Source: Croceitalea dokdonensis DOKDO 023
GTDB taxonomy: Bacteria; Bacteroidota; Bacteroidia; Flavobacteriales; Flavobacteriaceae
Assembly (NCBI RefSeq): GCF_001306415.1
Contig: NZ_LDJX01000003.1
Span: 372,001 to 436,000 of the forward strand
Length of the DNA stretch: 64,000 nt
Direction: 5' to 3'
Below are positions 1 to 8,782 of the stretch, one piece after another; the stretch's first letter is position 1, and the number at the start of each line of letters is the position of its first letter. The position numbers were made by a program, and so were the translations under genes. The notes below the pieces were generated by a model. It was not told the DNA's origin. It saw only the letters and a list, made by a program, of their open reading frames with translations, and searched no databases.

Positions 1-446
1 CTCTCTGGAGTGGTTATTAGCAAATCTGGCATTTTGTTTTTCTGCCTTGCGCGTTCTTTGGTGGAGGTATCCCCCGTTCGGACACCCACGGTCATCTGGG
101 TTCCTAAATCTTCTGTGATTCGCTCTGCGGATTGCTTGATTTCCTGGGACAATGCGCGAAGCGGGGTAATCCAAATTGCCTTTAAACCCTTTTTGTGTTT
201 GGTCTTGTAATCTGGATTGTTTTTGATGTAATTGAGTACAATAGGAAACCAAAGCGCATAGGTTTTTCCGCTTCCGGTTGGTGCATTCAGTAGTCCATGT
301 TTTCCCTGTAAAAAAGCCGTCCAACTCTCTTTTTGAAACGCAAAGGGTTTCCAGCTCTGTTGCTGGAACCAGTCTTGAGCGATTTGGAAAAGCCCCTCCC
401 TATCCTTCCCCAAAGGGGAGGGTATTGTCTTCTTTCTACTGCTCAT
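1..446 (-). CDS. Ligase-associated Lhr-like DEAD/DEAH-box DNA helicase, N-terminal part
   Basis: The open frame starts at an ATG at 446 and runs off the left edge of the window, so only the first 148 codons are seen. They hold a Q-motif-like segment (FAFQ, about residue 36) and a Walker A box APTGSGKT at about residues 55-62, followed by the motif Ia region ITPLRALSQE near residue 93. This fits the superfamily 2 helicase that accompanies the bacterial ATP-dependent DNA ligase in a repair cluster. The start ATG overlaps the ligase stop codon in an ATGA, which implies translational coupling. The first 20 or so codons coincide with a GC-rich repeat (392-422), so the extreme N-terminus is probably not conserved. 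The assignment rests on motifs and gene order. Confidence 0.88.
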   Translation of the reverse strand, partial: MSSRKKTIPSPLGKDREGLFQIAQDWFQQQSWKPFAFQKESWTAFLQGKHGLLNAPTGSGKTYALWFPIVLNYIKNNPDYKTKHKKGLKAIWITPLRALSQEIKQSAERITEDLGTQMTVGVRTGDTSTKERARQKNKMPDLLITTPE

Positions 447-502
447 TCTTTGGTGTTTTTGGCTTCCTCTTCCTTTTGGGGAGTGGACTGTGGAGAGGGG
501 CT
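391..502. repeat. Pair of GC-rich repeat copies in inverted orientation
   Basis: Two related GC-rich stretches lie at about 391-422 and 468-502 in opposite orientation. The first contains AGCCCCTC (391-398) and the hairpin CCCC-AAA-GGGG (408-418); the second contains GAGGGGCT (495-502), which pairs exactly with the first. A third, looser relative lies near 2131-2167. These resemble the short C-rich/G-rich palindromic repeats scattered in flavobacterial genomes. Here the copies lie inside coding sequence, at the end of the ligase gene and the start of the helicase gene, and they supply the low-complexity C-terminal tail (SPSPQSTPQ) of the ligase and the helicase N-terminus (TIPSPLGKDRE). Confidence 0.5.
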
Positions 503-2128
503 TATTAGTGCTTTTAAATCTTCCAAACCATTGGCTTCCTCAATCTTTTTATCCTTTCGCCATCTCAGTATTCTAGGGAACCGAGTGGCAACCCCACTTT
601 TATGCCGTTTGGAAAAAGCAATGCCTTCAAAAGCAATCTCGAAGACATGATGGGGGGTAACGCTGCGCACAGGACCAAAACGTTCCAAAGTATTTTTTTT
701 AATCCAGGCATCAACTTCCTTAAATTCTTTGTCCGTTAGTCCCGAATAGGCTTTGGCGAAGGTGACCAGTTCTTTTTTGCCTTCATTATTTTCTTGCCAG
801 AGGGCAAAAGTGTAATCGGTAAATAAATTGCTTCTTCGGCCATGACCACGCATGGCATACGTAAGTACGGCATCAATAGTCAAGGGGTCTACTTTCCATT
901 TCCACCAATCCCCTTTTTTTCTTCCGACTTGATAGGGGGAATCTTTCCGTTTGAGCATGAGGCCCTCGCTTCGCATTTCTCTTGCCCGGTTTCGTTCTTG
1001 GGCGACTTCCTCCCAAGACTTGAACTCCATTCGTTCCGATAATAATAGTGGTAACTGTTCAGTCCGGTCTTGCTCGGCTCCCCCGGAAATGACAGGTATC
1101 GTACGGAAAAGTTGTTCAAGAATCTTTCTTCGTTCTACAAAAGTTTTTGTCCTGATATCCTTACCCTTCCATTCCAAGACATCATACGCTTTTAGGATTA
1201 CTGGAGTTTTGACCAACAGATTTTTGGATACCGTTTTTCTACCAATACGAGTCTGTAAATCATTAAAGGTGCCTAGTTCCCCGTTGACATAAGGCAGCAG
1301 CTCTCCATCGAGTACTGTGCCGTTGGGTATGGGGCCAACAAATTTTTGAAACTCAGGATACTTATCGGTCACCAGTTCTTCACCACGGCTCCAAACAAAA
1401 AGCTCATCATTTCTAATGATGACTTGACAACGGATACCGTCCCATTTGTGTTCAAAAGACCAGTTGGATACTGCTCCCAAATCTTCGACTTCCCCCTCCA
1501 CCGCATAGGCCAAATAAAACGGATAGGGTTTGGAGAGGTAATCGCTTTCTTTTTCCTCCAGCACCAAGTCTTGAAAGGAAATGGTATTTGGGTCCCAATT
1601 ACCCATGAGCTTATAGGCCAAAACATCTTCATCAATTCCGGTAGCTTTTGACAGCGCTCTGGTCATTAATTTTTGACTCACCCCAATCCGGAAACCTCCG
1701 GTAATCAATTTGGTAAAGACAAAACGTTCATAGTAGTTCAATTGCCGCCAATTTTCAAAGAGATAGGCTTTTTTATCAGCTTCTTCTTTGGGTTTAAGCG
1801 CAATCATTTCTTCCAAAAAAACAGTTAGGCTTTTTTCTGATGAGGTTTCACCAGCTGGCACAACTAGTGCAATGGTCTCCGCTAAATCACCTACAATATG
1901 ATAACTTTCTTCAAACAACCACAAAGGAATATTTGCCAATTCTGCCGCCCATTCCCGGAGCAGGGTGGTATTTACGGGACGTGGTGGCCTGCGATGGGAT
2001 AGGATGGCAATGGTCCATACCTTGTCTGCATCCTTGGCCCGTGCAAAATAATTGGCCAGTGCCTCCACCTTTTTAGTGGTCTTATTGGTACTGTCAAGGG
2101 TTTTTATGAGGGTCGCAAATTGTTTCAT
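443..2128 (-). CDS. lig: ATP-dependent DNA ligase (bacterial, repair-cluster type)
   Basis: This 561-residue protein seals DNA nicks by using ATP to form a ligase-AMP intermediate. The nucleotidyl-transferase motif I is visible as EHKWDGIR with the adenylated lysine at about residue 228. Motifs III-V are also present (YDVLEWKG, EGLMLKRKDSPY) and the C-terminus includes the OB-fold segment ending near WRKDKK. An N-terminal DNA-binding domain of about 200 residues precedes the core, as in the ligase associated with an Lhr-type helicase and an exonuclease. It sits between those two partners: 50 nt after the exonuclease and overlapping the helicase start by 4 nt. The last 25 residues are low complexity and derive from a GC-rich repeat. 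Confidence 0.95.
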   Translation of the reverse strand: MKQFATLIKTLDSTNKTTKKVEALANYFARAKDADKVWTIAILSHRRPPRPVNTTLLREWAAELANIPLWLFEESYHIVGDLAETIALVVPAGETSSEKSLTVFLEEMIALKPKEEADKKAYLFENWRQLNYYERFVFTKLITGGFRIGVSQKLMTRALSKATGIDEDVLAYKLMGNWDPNTISFQDLVLEEKESDYLSKPYPFYLAYAVEGEVEDLGAVSNWSFEHKWDGIRCQVIIRNDELFVWSRGEELVTDKYPEFQKFVGPIPNGTVLDGELLPYVNGELGTFNDLQTRIGRKTVSKNLLVKTPVILKAYDVLEWKGKDIRTKTFVERRKILEQLFRTIPVISGGAEQDRTEQLPLLLSERMEFKSWEEVAQERNRAREMRSEGLMLKRKDSPYQVGRKKGDWWKWKVDPLTIDAVLTYAMRGHGRRSNLFTDYTFALWQENNEGKKELVTFAKAYSGLTDKEFKEVDAWIKKNTLERFGPVRSVTPHHVFEIAFEGIAFSKRHKSGVATRFPRILRWRKDKKIEEANGLEDLKALISPSPQSTPQKEEEAKNTKE

Positions 2129-2130
2129 AG

Positions 2131-2167
2131 CTTCAACCCCATTCCCTCTGCAGGGGAGGCGGGGAGT
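2131..2167. repeat. GC-rich repeat between exonuclease and ligase genes
   Basis: This short C/G-rich stretch fills most of the 50-nt gap between the exonuclease stop and the ligase start. It contains CCCTCTGCAGGGG, a small hairpin, and resembles the repeat copies at 391-502. It looks like a member of the same dispersed palindromic family. No function can be read from sequence. Confidence 0.35.
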
Positions 2168-2178
2168 TTTGATTTGTT

Positions 2179-3222
2179 TTATTGATTAGCATGTTCACCA
2201 GTAAGTTCCGTGTTACCCTCCTCCAAGGATACCGGGCCCTCTTCTTCCCCATATTGCGTTTGTTCCGTTCTTGCATCATACCCTAATTCCCTTAGGTATT
2301 TTGAAAAGATGTCTGTATACCCGTGGGTGCAGATAATTTTTTCGGCCCCTGTATTCTTTATGGCCTTTAACAAGTCTGGCCAATCACAATGGTCGCTTAA
2401 CACGAAACCTTTATCAATGGCGCGTCTTCTTCTTGCACCTCTAAATGCCATCCAACCGCTGGCAGAGGCCGTGACAAAGGGTGTCATTTTGCGTATCCAA
2501 GTGCTGCCATGGGCAGAGGGCGGGGCAATGACCATGTTCCCTTTAATGTCTTCCTTTTTAGTGTCACGGGTAATTAGTTCCGTTTGGGGAAAAGTTGCGA
2601 GCGGCCTTAACACCGCTGTCATATTTTCAACGGCACCATGGGTATAAATTTTACCAATGGAGGGGTCCAAATGCTTTAGGAGGCGTTGTGCTTTTCCAAG
2701 GGAGTAGCCAAAGAGTACGGAGGTTTGTCCGTTTGCCTTATTTTCTGCCCACCATTGGTTGATATCTGTAAAAACCTCTTTTTGTGGTGTCCAAAGAAAC
2801 GCAGGCAGTCCAAAGGTGCATTCTGTTATGAACGTATGGCATTTGATGCTTTCATAGGGAGTAGCAAGGCCGTCGTCCTCCAATTTATAATCGCCCGTAA
2901 ACACCCATACCTCACCTTTGTGCGCTACCCGAATTTGAGAAGAGCCTATAATATGCCCGGCTGGGTGCAGGCTAAATGTCACCCCGTTGATGGTGAAGGT
3001 TTCTCCCCATGCCTTACCAGTGATGTTAACGTCTCCCAGGCGGTGCTTTACTATGGGGACATTCTTGTGATGTGTGATGTAGCTTTTATGTCCCCAACGG
3101 CTATGGTCTGCATGGCCATGGGAAATAATGGCCTTGTCCACAGGTTTCCATGGATCAAGGTATACCTTGGCTGGGGCACAATAAATACCACGATGGGTAA
3201 ATTGGAGTAAGGGTGTGTTCAT
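2179..3222 (-). CDS. Ligase-associated DNA exonuclease (metallo-beta-lactamase/beta-CASP fold)
   Basis: The protein carries the metallo-beta-lactamase signature SHGHADH near its N-terminus, then HPAGHIIGSSQ and FTGDYKLEDDG, which place metal-binding His and Asp residues as in the SNM1/Pso2-like nuclease branch. It is the exonuclease partner of the ATP-dependent ligase and Lhr-like helicase downstream; the equivalent cluster in Pseudomonas putida also holds a metallophosphoesterase. I prefer the ATG at 3222 (MNTPLLQFT) because the nine residues upstream of it in the same frame do not look like family sequence. A role in DNA damage repair is inferred from the family and from gene order. Confidence 0.9.
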   Translation of the reverse strand: MNTPLLQFTHRGIYCAPAKVYLDPWKPVDKAIISHGHADHSRWGHKSYITHHKNVPIVKHRLGDVNITGKAWGETFTINGVTFSLHPAGHIIGSSQIRVAHKGEVWVFTGDYKLEDDGLATPYESIKCHTFITECTFGLPAFLWTPQKEVFTDINQWWAENKANGQTSVLFGYSLGKAQRLLKHLDPSIGKIYTHGAVENMTAVLRPLATFPQTELITRDTKKEDIKGNMVIAPPSAHGSTWIRKMTPFVTASASGWMAFRGARRRRAIDKGFVLSDHCDWPDLLKAIKNTGAEKIICTHGYTDIFSKYLRELGYDARTEQTQYGEEEGPVSLEEGNTELTGEHANQ

Positions 3223-3249
3223 AGCTGCGTGAAGATACAAATTTACCAC

Positions 3250-3341
3250 GGGCCCGCGTTAGCGATAGCAGTGGAAAACCCGCAGTGCCGCGGCAGCGGC
3301 ACGAGGATTTGCAACGGATAGCGCGGTGCTCCGCAAACGCC
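3250..3341. repeat. GC-rich structured intergenic repeat element
   Basis: Between the exonuclease and the TerB-like gene lies a stretch much richer in GC than its surroundings. It contains a perfect 7-bp hairpin, GTGCCGC (3285-3291), loop GGCA, GCGGCAC (3296-3302). The flanks carry partly complementary arms (CCGCG near 3253, CGCGG near 3321) around the motifs AGCGATAGCAGTGG and CAACGGATAGCGC. Motifs of this kind recur between genes in many flavobacterial genomes, which suggests a dispersed non-coding repeat. No open frame uses it. Confidence 0.45.
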
Positions 3342-3360
3342 CAAATAAATGAATTAAGGT

Positions 3361-3391
3361 TTTAGCGGTTCAATGTTAAAATTTATATTTG
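3361..3391 (+). promoter_or_regulatory. Candidate promoter of the TerB-like gene
   Basis: TTTA at 3361-3364, a 19-nt spacer and TATATTTG at 3384-3391 match the Bacteroidota promoter pattern (TTTG at -33, TAnnTTTG at -7). It lies 18 nt before the preferred ATG at 3410, so the leader would be very short. Confidence 0.5.
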
Positions 3392-3409
3392 CTGCTCAAA
3401 AACCATCAT

Positions 3410-3832
3410 ATGCCCATTATTGATTTGTACGAGCACAGTGAACAACGCCATAATCTGGCGCATTTTGCCACTTTGGCCAGTTTGGCTGCGGTAGACGGAG
3501 AAATTAATCCAGAGGAAAAAGCGATACTGGATAAATTTGCCTTTAAGTTGAACATTACCGATGCCGAGTACAAAGAGGTGATGAAAAAGGACAATAAGTA
3601 TCCAATCCAAACACCGCATAGTGGGGAAAAAAGATTAAAACGACTTTTTGAGTTCTTTCAAATGGCCTTTGCCGATAAATCCGTTGGCGAGGATCAAATG
3701 CGTTTTATTGAGCGCTATGCCATTGGATTGGGTTATGCGCCAAAAAAAGCTTCTGAAATCGTACAAAAATCATACGACATCTTCCGTGGTAAAATTGCCT
3801 TTGAGGATTACCAGTATTTAATGGAAAAATAA
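3410..3832 (+). CDS. TerB-like tellurite-resistance family protein
   Basis: This all-alpha protein of 140 residues resembles the TerB domain, with the characteristic ASLAAVDGEINPEEKAIL segment and acidic residues able to bind metal, and a second helical half (AFADKSVGEDQMRFIERYA). The ATG at 3410 gives MPIIDLYEH; an in-frame start 21 nt upstream would overlap the candidate promoter box and is less likely. No partner ter genes are nearby, so a link to tellurite is not implied; stand-alone TerB proteins are common in this group and their role is unclear. It ends 2 nt from the convergent fbp gene. Confidence 0.75.
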   Translation: MPIIDLYEHSEQRHNLAHFATLASLAAVDGEINPEEKAILDKFAFKLNITDAEYKEVMKKDNKYPIQTPHSGEKRLKRLFEFFQMAFADKSVGEDQMRFIERYAIGLGYAPKKASEIVQKSYDIFRGKIAFEDYQYLMEK

Positions 3833-3834
3833 GC

Positions 3835-4842
3835 TTACTGGTATTTTGCCAAAAACTCCTGTAGTTTTTTTACCATGTTTTTGCTCCCACAAAAGAAAGG
3901 GACCCGTTGGTGCAGCTCCGTGGGCTGTATGTCCATGATACGGGTTTTGCCTCCTATGGCAATACCATTGGCCTGCTCTGCAAGGAATGCCATGGGGTTG
4001 CACTCGTAGAGCAATCGTAGTTTGCCACTTTCCGTAACGCTGCTTTTGGGGTACATATAAATGCCGCCCTTGATCATGTTGCGGTGAAAATCAGAGACCA
4101 ATGAACCTATGTACCTAGAGGTGTACGGCCTATCTCCTTCTTCTTGTTGGCAGTACTTAATATAGTCCTTTACACCTTGTAGGAAATGCACGTAGTTGCC
4201 CTCGTTCACGGAATAGATCTTGCCATCCTCAGGAAATTGCATGTTGGGATGGGACAGGTAAAAGGTGCCCAAGGCCGGGTTTAGGGTAAAGCCGTTGACC
4301 CCATCACCCGTGGTGTACACCAACATGGTAGAGGTTCCGTAGACCACATACCCCGCGGCCACCTGTTGGTGTCCAGGTTGCAGAAAATCTTCTAGTTGTA
4401 CCGGAGTCCCCACAGGGGTAATTCTCCGATAGATGGAAAAAATGGTGCCCACGGAAACGTTCACATCTATGTTGGAAGAACCGTCCAGTGGGTCTATCAA
4501 CACCACGTATTTGTTTTGGTGCTGTTCATCATTACTGTTAATACTGATAAAACTATCTTCCTCTTCCGATGCTATACCGCAGACCACGTCACGGTTGGTG
4601 AGGGTGGATATAAATTTGTCATTGGCAAAAACATCCAGTTTTTGCTGATCTTCGCCTTGGATGTTGGTGTCCCCCGCAGCGCCAATGACGTCTACAAGGC
4701 CCGCCTTGTTCACTTCGTGGTTCACCACTTTTGCGGCAAGCCTTATGGCATTGATGAGCTTGGAAAGTTCTCCGGAGGAATATTGGAAAGAAGTTTGGTT
4801 CTCAATGATAAACTCACCGAGGGTCTGATGTTTACGGGTCAT
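3835..4842 (-). CDS. fbp: Fructose-1,6-bisphosphatase, class I
   Basis: The 335-residue product removes the 1-phosphate of fructose 1,6-bisphosphate, the committed step of gluconeogenesis, in the cytoplasm. The class I family is shown by the acidic metal-binding segment (IASEEEDSF), the core motif [12 protein letters not shown] and the substrate-binding region around [18 protein letters not shown]. Length matches the family. It is divergent from the acetyltransferase and aspartate kinase genes, a neighbourhood common in flavobacteria, and converges on the TerB-like gene. Confidence 0.97.
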   Translation of the reverse strand: MTRKHQTLGEFIIENQTSFQYSSGELSKLINAIRLAAKVVNHEVNKAGLVDVIGAAGDTNIQGEDQQKLDVFANDKFISTLTNRDVVCGIASEEEDSFISINSNDEQHQNKYVVLIDPLDGSSNIDVNVSVGTIFSIYRRITPVGTPVQLEDFLQPGHQQVAAGYVVYGTSTMLVYTTGDGVNGFTLNPALGTFYLSHPNMQFPEDGKIYSVNEGNYVHFLQGVKDYIKYCQQEEGDRPYTSRYIGSLVSDFHRNMIKGGIYMYPKSSVTESGKLRLLYECNPMAFLAEQANGIAIGGKTRIMDIQPTELHQRVPFFCGSKNMVKKLQEFLAKYQ

Positions 4843-5085
4843 GGATAGGTTTGTTTTAGGCGCTAAATATCGGTATTTCTAATAGGACTACAACGTTTTC
4901 GTGATGTGAATGTTGTTTTGCGGGATGAGATTGTTGGAAGCGTAAAAATAGCCTTTCCTTTTTGCTGAATTAATAAGTGATGTTAGGTGCGCTGGTGTTG
5001 GTTGTTCCACAAATTGAGGCGTTTGTGTTTAAATCTTAAAAAAGCTATTGAAAATATATAACTTATTGTTTTATTTGTAACAATT

Positions 5086-5562
5086 ATGAATTATACCATA
5101 CGTAACGCCCAGAAGTCCGACGCCGTACATATGCTGGCCCTAATCCAGGAACTGGCGGATTTTGAGAAAGAGCCAAACGCCGTACAGGTAACCTTGGAGG
5201 AATTGACAGAAGCCGGTTTTGGCGAACGCCCCTGCTACCATTGCTTTGTGGCCGAGGTAAACCAGCAGGTGGTTGGCATGGCATTGGTCTATCCAAGATA
5301 TTCCACATGGAAAGGGCCGGTCCTTCATCTGGAAGATTTGATCGTAACCAAGGCCATGCGGGGAACGGGAATAGGGTCCGCCCTATTGAAAAAGGTGGTG
5401 ACCTACGGCAAGGAACAAGGTGTGCGCCGTATTGGTTGGGAGGTGTTGGATTGGAACGAGCCGGCCATTGCTTTTTACGAAAGTAAGGGTGCCAATGTAA
5501 TGCGTGATTGGGACGTGGTACAGCTGAATGAAGAGGGAATTGAACGATTTTTAGAACAATAG
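5086..5562 (+). CDS. GNAT-family N-acetyltransferase
   Basis: This is a 158-residue single-domain GNAT protein. The acetyl-CoA pyrophosphate-binding signature appears as RGTGIGSALL, preceded by the beta-4 strand LHLEDLIVTKAMR and followed by the NEPAIAFYESKGA segment. The pattern is closest to the diamine (spermidine/spermine) acetyltransferase branch, but the substrate cannot be decided from sequence. It lies 44 nt upstream of the aspartate kinase gene on the same strand and is probably cotranscribed with it. Confidence 0.85.
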   Translation: MNYTIRNAQKSDAVHMLALIQELADFEKEPNAVQVTLEELTEAGFGERPCYHCFVAEVNQQVVGMALVYPRYSTWKGPVLHLEDLIVTKAMRGTGIGSALLKKVVTYGKEQGVRRIGWEVLDWNEPAIAFYESKGANVMRDWDVVQLNEEGIERFLEQ

Positions 5563-5606
5563 GGTAGTGGAATCCCAGAAAAATCAAGAGTAAAAACAAC
5601 GGAACA

Positions 5607-6857
5607 ATGCGGATATTTAAGTTTGGTGGGGCCTCTGTAAAAGATGCGGCAGGCGTCAAGAACGTGGTACAAGTGCTTAAGGAAGTGGGCCATAAAGATA
5701 CCTTGTTGGTGATTTCTGCCATGGGCAAGACCACAAATGCCATGGAGCAGGTTGTGGATGCCTATTTTAAACAAAAAAATGGGTTGGAGGAAGCGATTCA
5801 GATAGTGGTGGATAACCATAAGGCCATTATGGACGAGCTATTTGAGGTTAAAAACCATGCCGTACATGGGCAAGTCAATAGCCTCATAGAGGAGTTTAGG
5901 GGTTTTTTAATGTGGAACAAATCTCCCAAATATGCTTTTGTTTATGATCAGGTGGTGGGCTATGGGGAACTGCTATCCACCACTATCGTAAGTGCGTATT
6001 TAAATGAGGTAGGCCTAACCAACCATTGGCTAGATGTGCGTGAGCTCATTAAAACGGATAATAGTTACCGTGATGCCCAAGTGAATTGGGAACGCACGGA
6101 AGAAGAGGTAAAACAACGGGTAAACACGGGAGAGCTTAATATTACCCAGGGCTTTTTGGGAAGTGATGATAACAACTTTACCACCACTTTGGGCCGGGAA
6201 GGCTCGGATTACACGGCCGCTATTTTAGCCTATTGCCTAAAGGCAGACTCCGTAACCATTTGGAAAGACGTCCCCGGGGTGTTGAACGCAGATCCCCGTC
6301 ATTTTCAGGAGACACAGCTGTTACACGAGATTTCTTATCGGGAGGCCATAGAACTGGCTTTCTACGGAGCATCCGTAATCCACCCTAAAACCTTACAGCC
6401 ATTACAGGGCAAAGGCATACCCCTTCATGTAAAATCGTTTTTAAATCCTAAGGCCAACGGTACTACCGTAGGTAAGGGAACTAAAATTACGCCAGAGGTA
6501 CCCTGCTTTATTGTAAAGAAGAACCAAGTCTTGTTAAAGCTTTCCTCCCTAGACTTTTCCTTTATTGTAGAGGAAAACATGAGCGAGATATTTAAACTTT
6601 TTCATGAACATCGATTAAAGGTGGATTTAATACAGAATTCTGCCATTAGCTTTTCCGTTTGTATCGATAATAAGTTTGGCGGACTCCATGACCTTCTTCC
6701 AATTTTGGAAAAACGCTTTAAAGTTACCTGCCATACTGATGTTGCTCTTTACACCATACGCCATTTTGATGAGCATTCCGTAGAGAAAATATTGAATGGA
6801 TACACCGTACTGGTAGAACAACGAGGCAAGGAGACCGTGCAGTTGGTAGTGAACTAA
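5607..6857 (+). CDS. lysC: Aspartate kinase (monofunctional)
   Basis: The enzyme phosphorylates L-aspartate, the first step toward lysine, threonine, methionine and diaminopimelate. The N-terminal motif KFGGASV is the kinase signature. The nucleotide-binding segment TTTLGREGSDYTAA and the substrate residues around VPGVLNADPR complete an amino-acid kinase fold of about 290 residues. The remaining 120 residues form the C-terminal ACT-like regulatory region. At 416 residues with no homoserine dehydrogenase domain it is a stand-alone kinase, so the bifunctional ThrA enzyme, if present, is elsewhere. It shares a likely transcript with the upstream acetyltransferase. Confidence 0.95.
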   Translation: MRIFKFGGASVKDAAGVKNVVQVLKEVGHKDTLLVISAMGKTTNAMEQVVDAYFKQKNGLEEAIQIVVDNHKAIMDELFEVKNHAVHGQVNSLIEEFRGFLMWNKSPKYAFVYDQVVGYGELLSTTIVSAYLNEVGLTNHWLDVRELIKTDNSYRDAQVNWERTEEEVKQRVNTGELNITQGFLGSDDNNFTTTLGREGSDYTAAILAYCLKADSVTIWKDVPGVLNADPRHFQETQLLHEISYREAIELAFYGASVIHPKTLQPLQGKGIPLHVKSFLNPKANGTTVGKGTKITPEVPCFIVKKNQVLLKLSSLDFSFIVEENMSEIFKLFHEHRLKVDLIQNSAISFSVCIDNKFGGLHDLLPILEKRFKVTCHTDVALYTIRHFDEHSVEKILNGYTVLVEQRGKETVQLVVN

Positions 6858-6964
6858 AACGCTATAGGACAATCCCGCTATTTTTCTATATTTACCGTTG
6901 GTAGCGTTTCCCATTTTTAGCTGGGTTAAAATAGGCAAGCGCTCCAAAAACCTAACGCGATATT

Positions 6965-8782
6965 ATGGGGCTGGTTACGGCGAAGGAGGTTGCAAAAGCA
7001 ATTCATCTGGATAAATACGGATTTTTAGGGACAGCCGCCGGTTGGTTGCTCTTGCGAATCACCAAGATTTCTGCCATTAATAGGTTTTACAACAACCATA
7101 AGCATTTGGAGGGCACCCACTTTTTAGATGCTATTTTGGCCCATTATGAAATAGATTTTGACATTCCGGAAGAGGACTTTAAAAGGTTGCCAAAAGAAGG
7201 GCCATTTATTACCATATCTAACCATCCGCTGGGCGGGATGGACGGGGTATTGCTCTTAAAACTTTTATTGGAAAAGCGGGAGGACTATAAAATTATGGCC
7301 AACTTTTTATTGCAAAGGATAGCCCCAATGAAGCCTTACATCTTGCCGGTAAACCCGTTTGAAAACCGCAAGGATATAAAAAGCAGTATAGCGGGTTTTA
7401 AAAATGCCATAGCCCATATTAGGAACGGCCATCCCTTAGGGATCTTCCCAGCAGGGGAGGTGTCTACCCATAGGGATGGAAAATTGGTCGTGGACAAGCC
7501 TTGGGAAGAAGCCGCGATTAAGCTTATCCGTAAGGCAGAGGTACCGGTGGTCCCCATTTATTTCCACGCTAAAAACAGCAGCCTTTTTTACCGTTTGTCC
7601 AGATGGAATGATGCGTTTAGAACCGCCAAACTGCCCTCTGAGGTATTGACCCAGCGCCGGCGCCCCATTAAAGTACGTATAGGCCAGCCCATTTCTGTAA
7701 AAGCACAAAAAGGAGAAGGGGATATGGAGGGTTTTACCGCACTGTTGAGAAAAAAAACCTATTTATTGGCCAACGTGTTTGAAAAAGAACGCTTGATCGA
7801 TAAAGTACCCACTACCTTAAAAATTCCAAAGGCGCCTAAAAAGATAGCCTCTGCCATTAGGACCGAGGTTATCGAAGGTGAAATAGAAAAGTTGCGGGAG
7901 AAGGAATGTCGCCTATTGCAAAGTAAAAACTATGAGGTGTTTTTGGCCCAGGAGCCGGATATGCCTTTTATCCTGCAAGAAATTGGCCGGCAACGGGAAG
8001 TTACCTTTAGGGCCATTGGCGAGGGAACCAACAAGTCTATTGACCTGGATAAGTTTGATACCTACTACCATCATTTATTTCTGTGGGACGACACGGAGAA
8101 AAAAATAGTAGGGGCATACCGCATGGGAATGGGAGCGGATATTTTTAAGACCTATGGCATAGATGGTTTTTATCTGCAAGACCTTTTTCGGTTTGAACCT
8201 GAACTTTTTGCGATGATGTCCAAATCCATAGAAATGGGACGTGCGTACATCACTGCGGAATACCAACAGAAACCCATGCCTTTGTTCTTATTGTGGAAAG
8301 GCATTGTGCATACTACGTTGCGTTTTCCTGAGCATAAATACTTAATTGGTGGGGTAAGCATCAGCAACCAATTTTCCAATTTTTCAAAGTCCCTCATGAT
8401 TGAGTTTATGAAATCCAATTATTGGGACCCTTACGTAGCCCAATATGTTTATCCTAAAAAGGAGTTTAAGGTGAAGTTGAAGGATGCCGATAAGGAGTTT
8501 GTTTTTGATGAGACCAAGGCAGACCTGAATAAATTTGATAAGCTGATTGAAGAAGTGGAGCCCGGAAGTTTGCGTCTGCCGGTATTGATAAAAAAATACA
8601 TTAAGCAAAATGCCCGCATGGTGGCCTTTAATGTAGACCCGCTATTTAATAATGCGGTTGATGGGTTGATGTACATTAAAATTGCCGATTTGCCTGAAAG
8701 TACGGTTAAACCAGTAATGGAAGAATTTCAGGCAGAGCTGGAACGAAAATTGGCCGAAGCCTCCCAGTCCGGTGAAAGTTAG
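6965..8782 (+). CDS. olsF: Bifunctional acyltransferase, OlsF-type aminolipid (ornithine/glycine lipid) synthase
   Basis: Two domains are fused. Residues about 1-280 form a PlsC-like lysophospholipid acyltransferase with the catalytic motif NHPLGGMDG (an HX4D variant) and the second motif FPAGEVST. Residues about 310-560 form a GNAT/hemolysin-like acyl-ACP N-acyltransferase domain (LAQEPDMPFILQEIGRQRE, then ADIFKTYGIDGFYLQDLFRF). This layout is that of OlsF, in which the C-terminal half N-acylates an amino acid and the N-terminal half adds the second fatty acid by esterification, giving phosphorus-free membrane lipids. Ornithine versus glycine as head group cannot be told from sequence. The stop overlaps the next gene by 11 nt. 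Confidence 0.85.
   Translation: MGLVTAKEVAKAIHLDKYGFLGTAAGWLLLRITKISAINRFYNNHKHLEGTHFLDAILAHYEIDFDIPEEDFKRLPKEGPFITISNHPLGGMDGVLLLKLLLEKREDYKIMANFLLQRIAPMKPYILPVNPFENRKDIKSSIAGFKNAIAHIRNGHPLGIFPAGEVSTHRDGKLVVDKPWEEAAIKLIRKAEVPVVPIYFHAKNSSLFYRLSRWNDAFRTAKLPSEVLTQRRRPIKVRIGQPISVKAQKGEGDMEGFTALLRKKTYLLANVFEKERLIDKVPTTLKIPKAPKKIASAIRTEVIEGEIEKLREKECRLLQSKNYEVFLAQEPDMPFILQEIGRQREVTFRAIGEGTNKSIDLDKFDTYYHHLFLWDDTEKKIVGAYRMGMGADIFKTYGIDGFYLQDLFRFEPELFAMMSKSIEMGRAYITAEYQQKPMPLFLLWKGIVHTTLRFPEHKYLIGGVSISNQFSNFSKSLMIEFMKSNYWDPYVAQYVYPKKEFKVKLKDADKEFVFDETKADLNKFDKLIEEVEPGSLRLPVLIKKYIKQNARMVAFNVDPLFNNAVDGLMYIKIADLPESTVKPVMEEFQAELERKLAEASQSGES

Noticed and set aside
3410-3832. Tellurite-resistance locus
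   Set aside because: Only a lone TerB-like protein is present; no other ter genes are near.
5084-5743. 219-codon minus-strand open frame
   Set aside because: It lies antisense to the acetyltransferase and aspartate kinase genes, both well supported; the product is Pro/Arg-rich without a fold.
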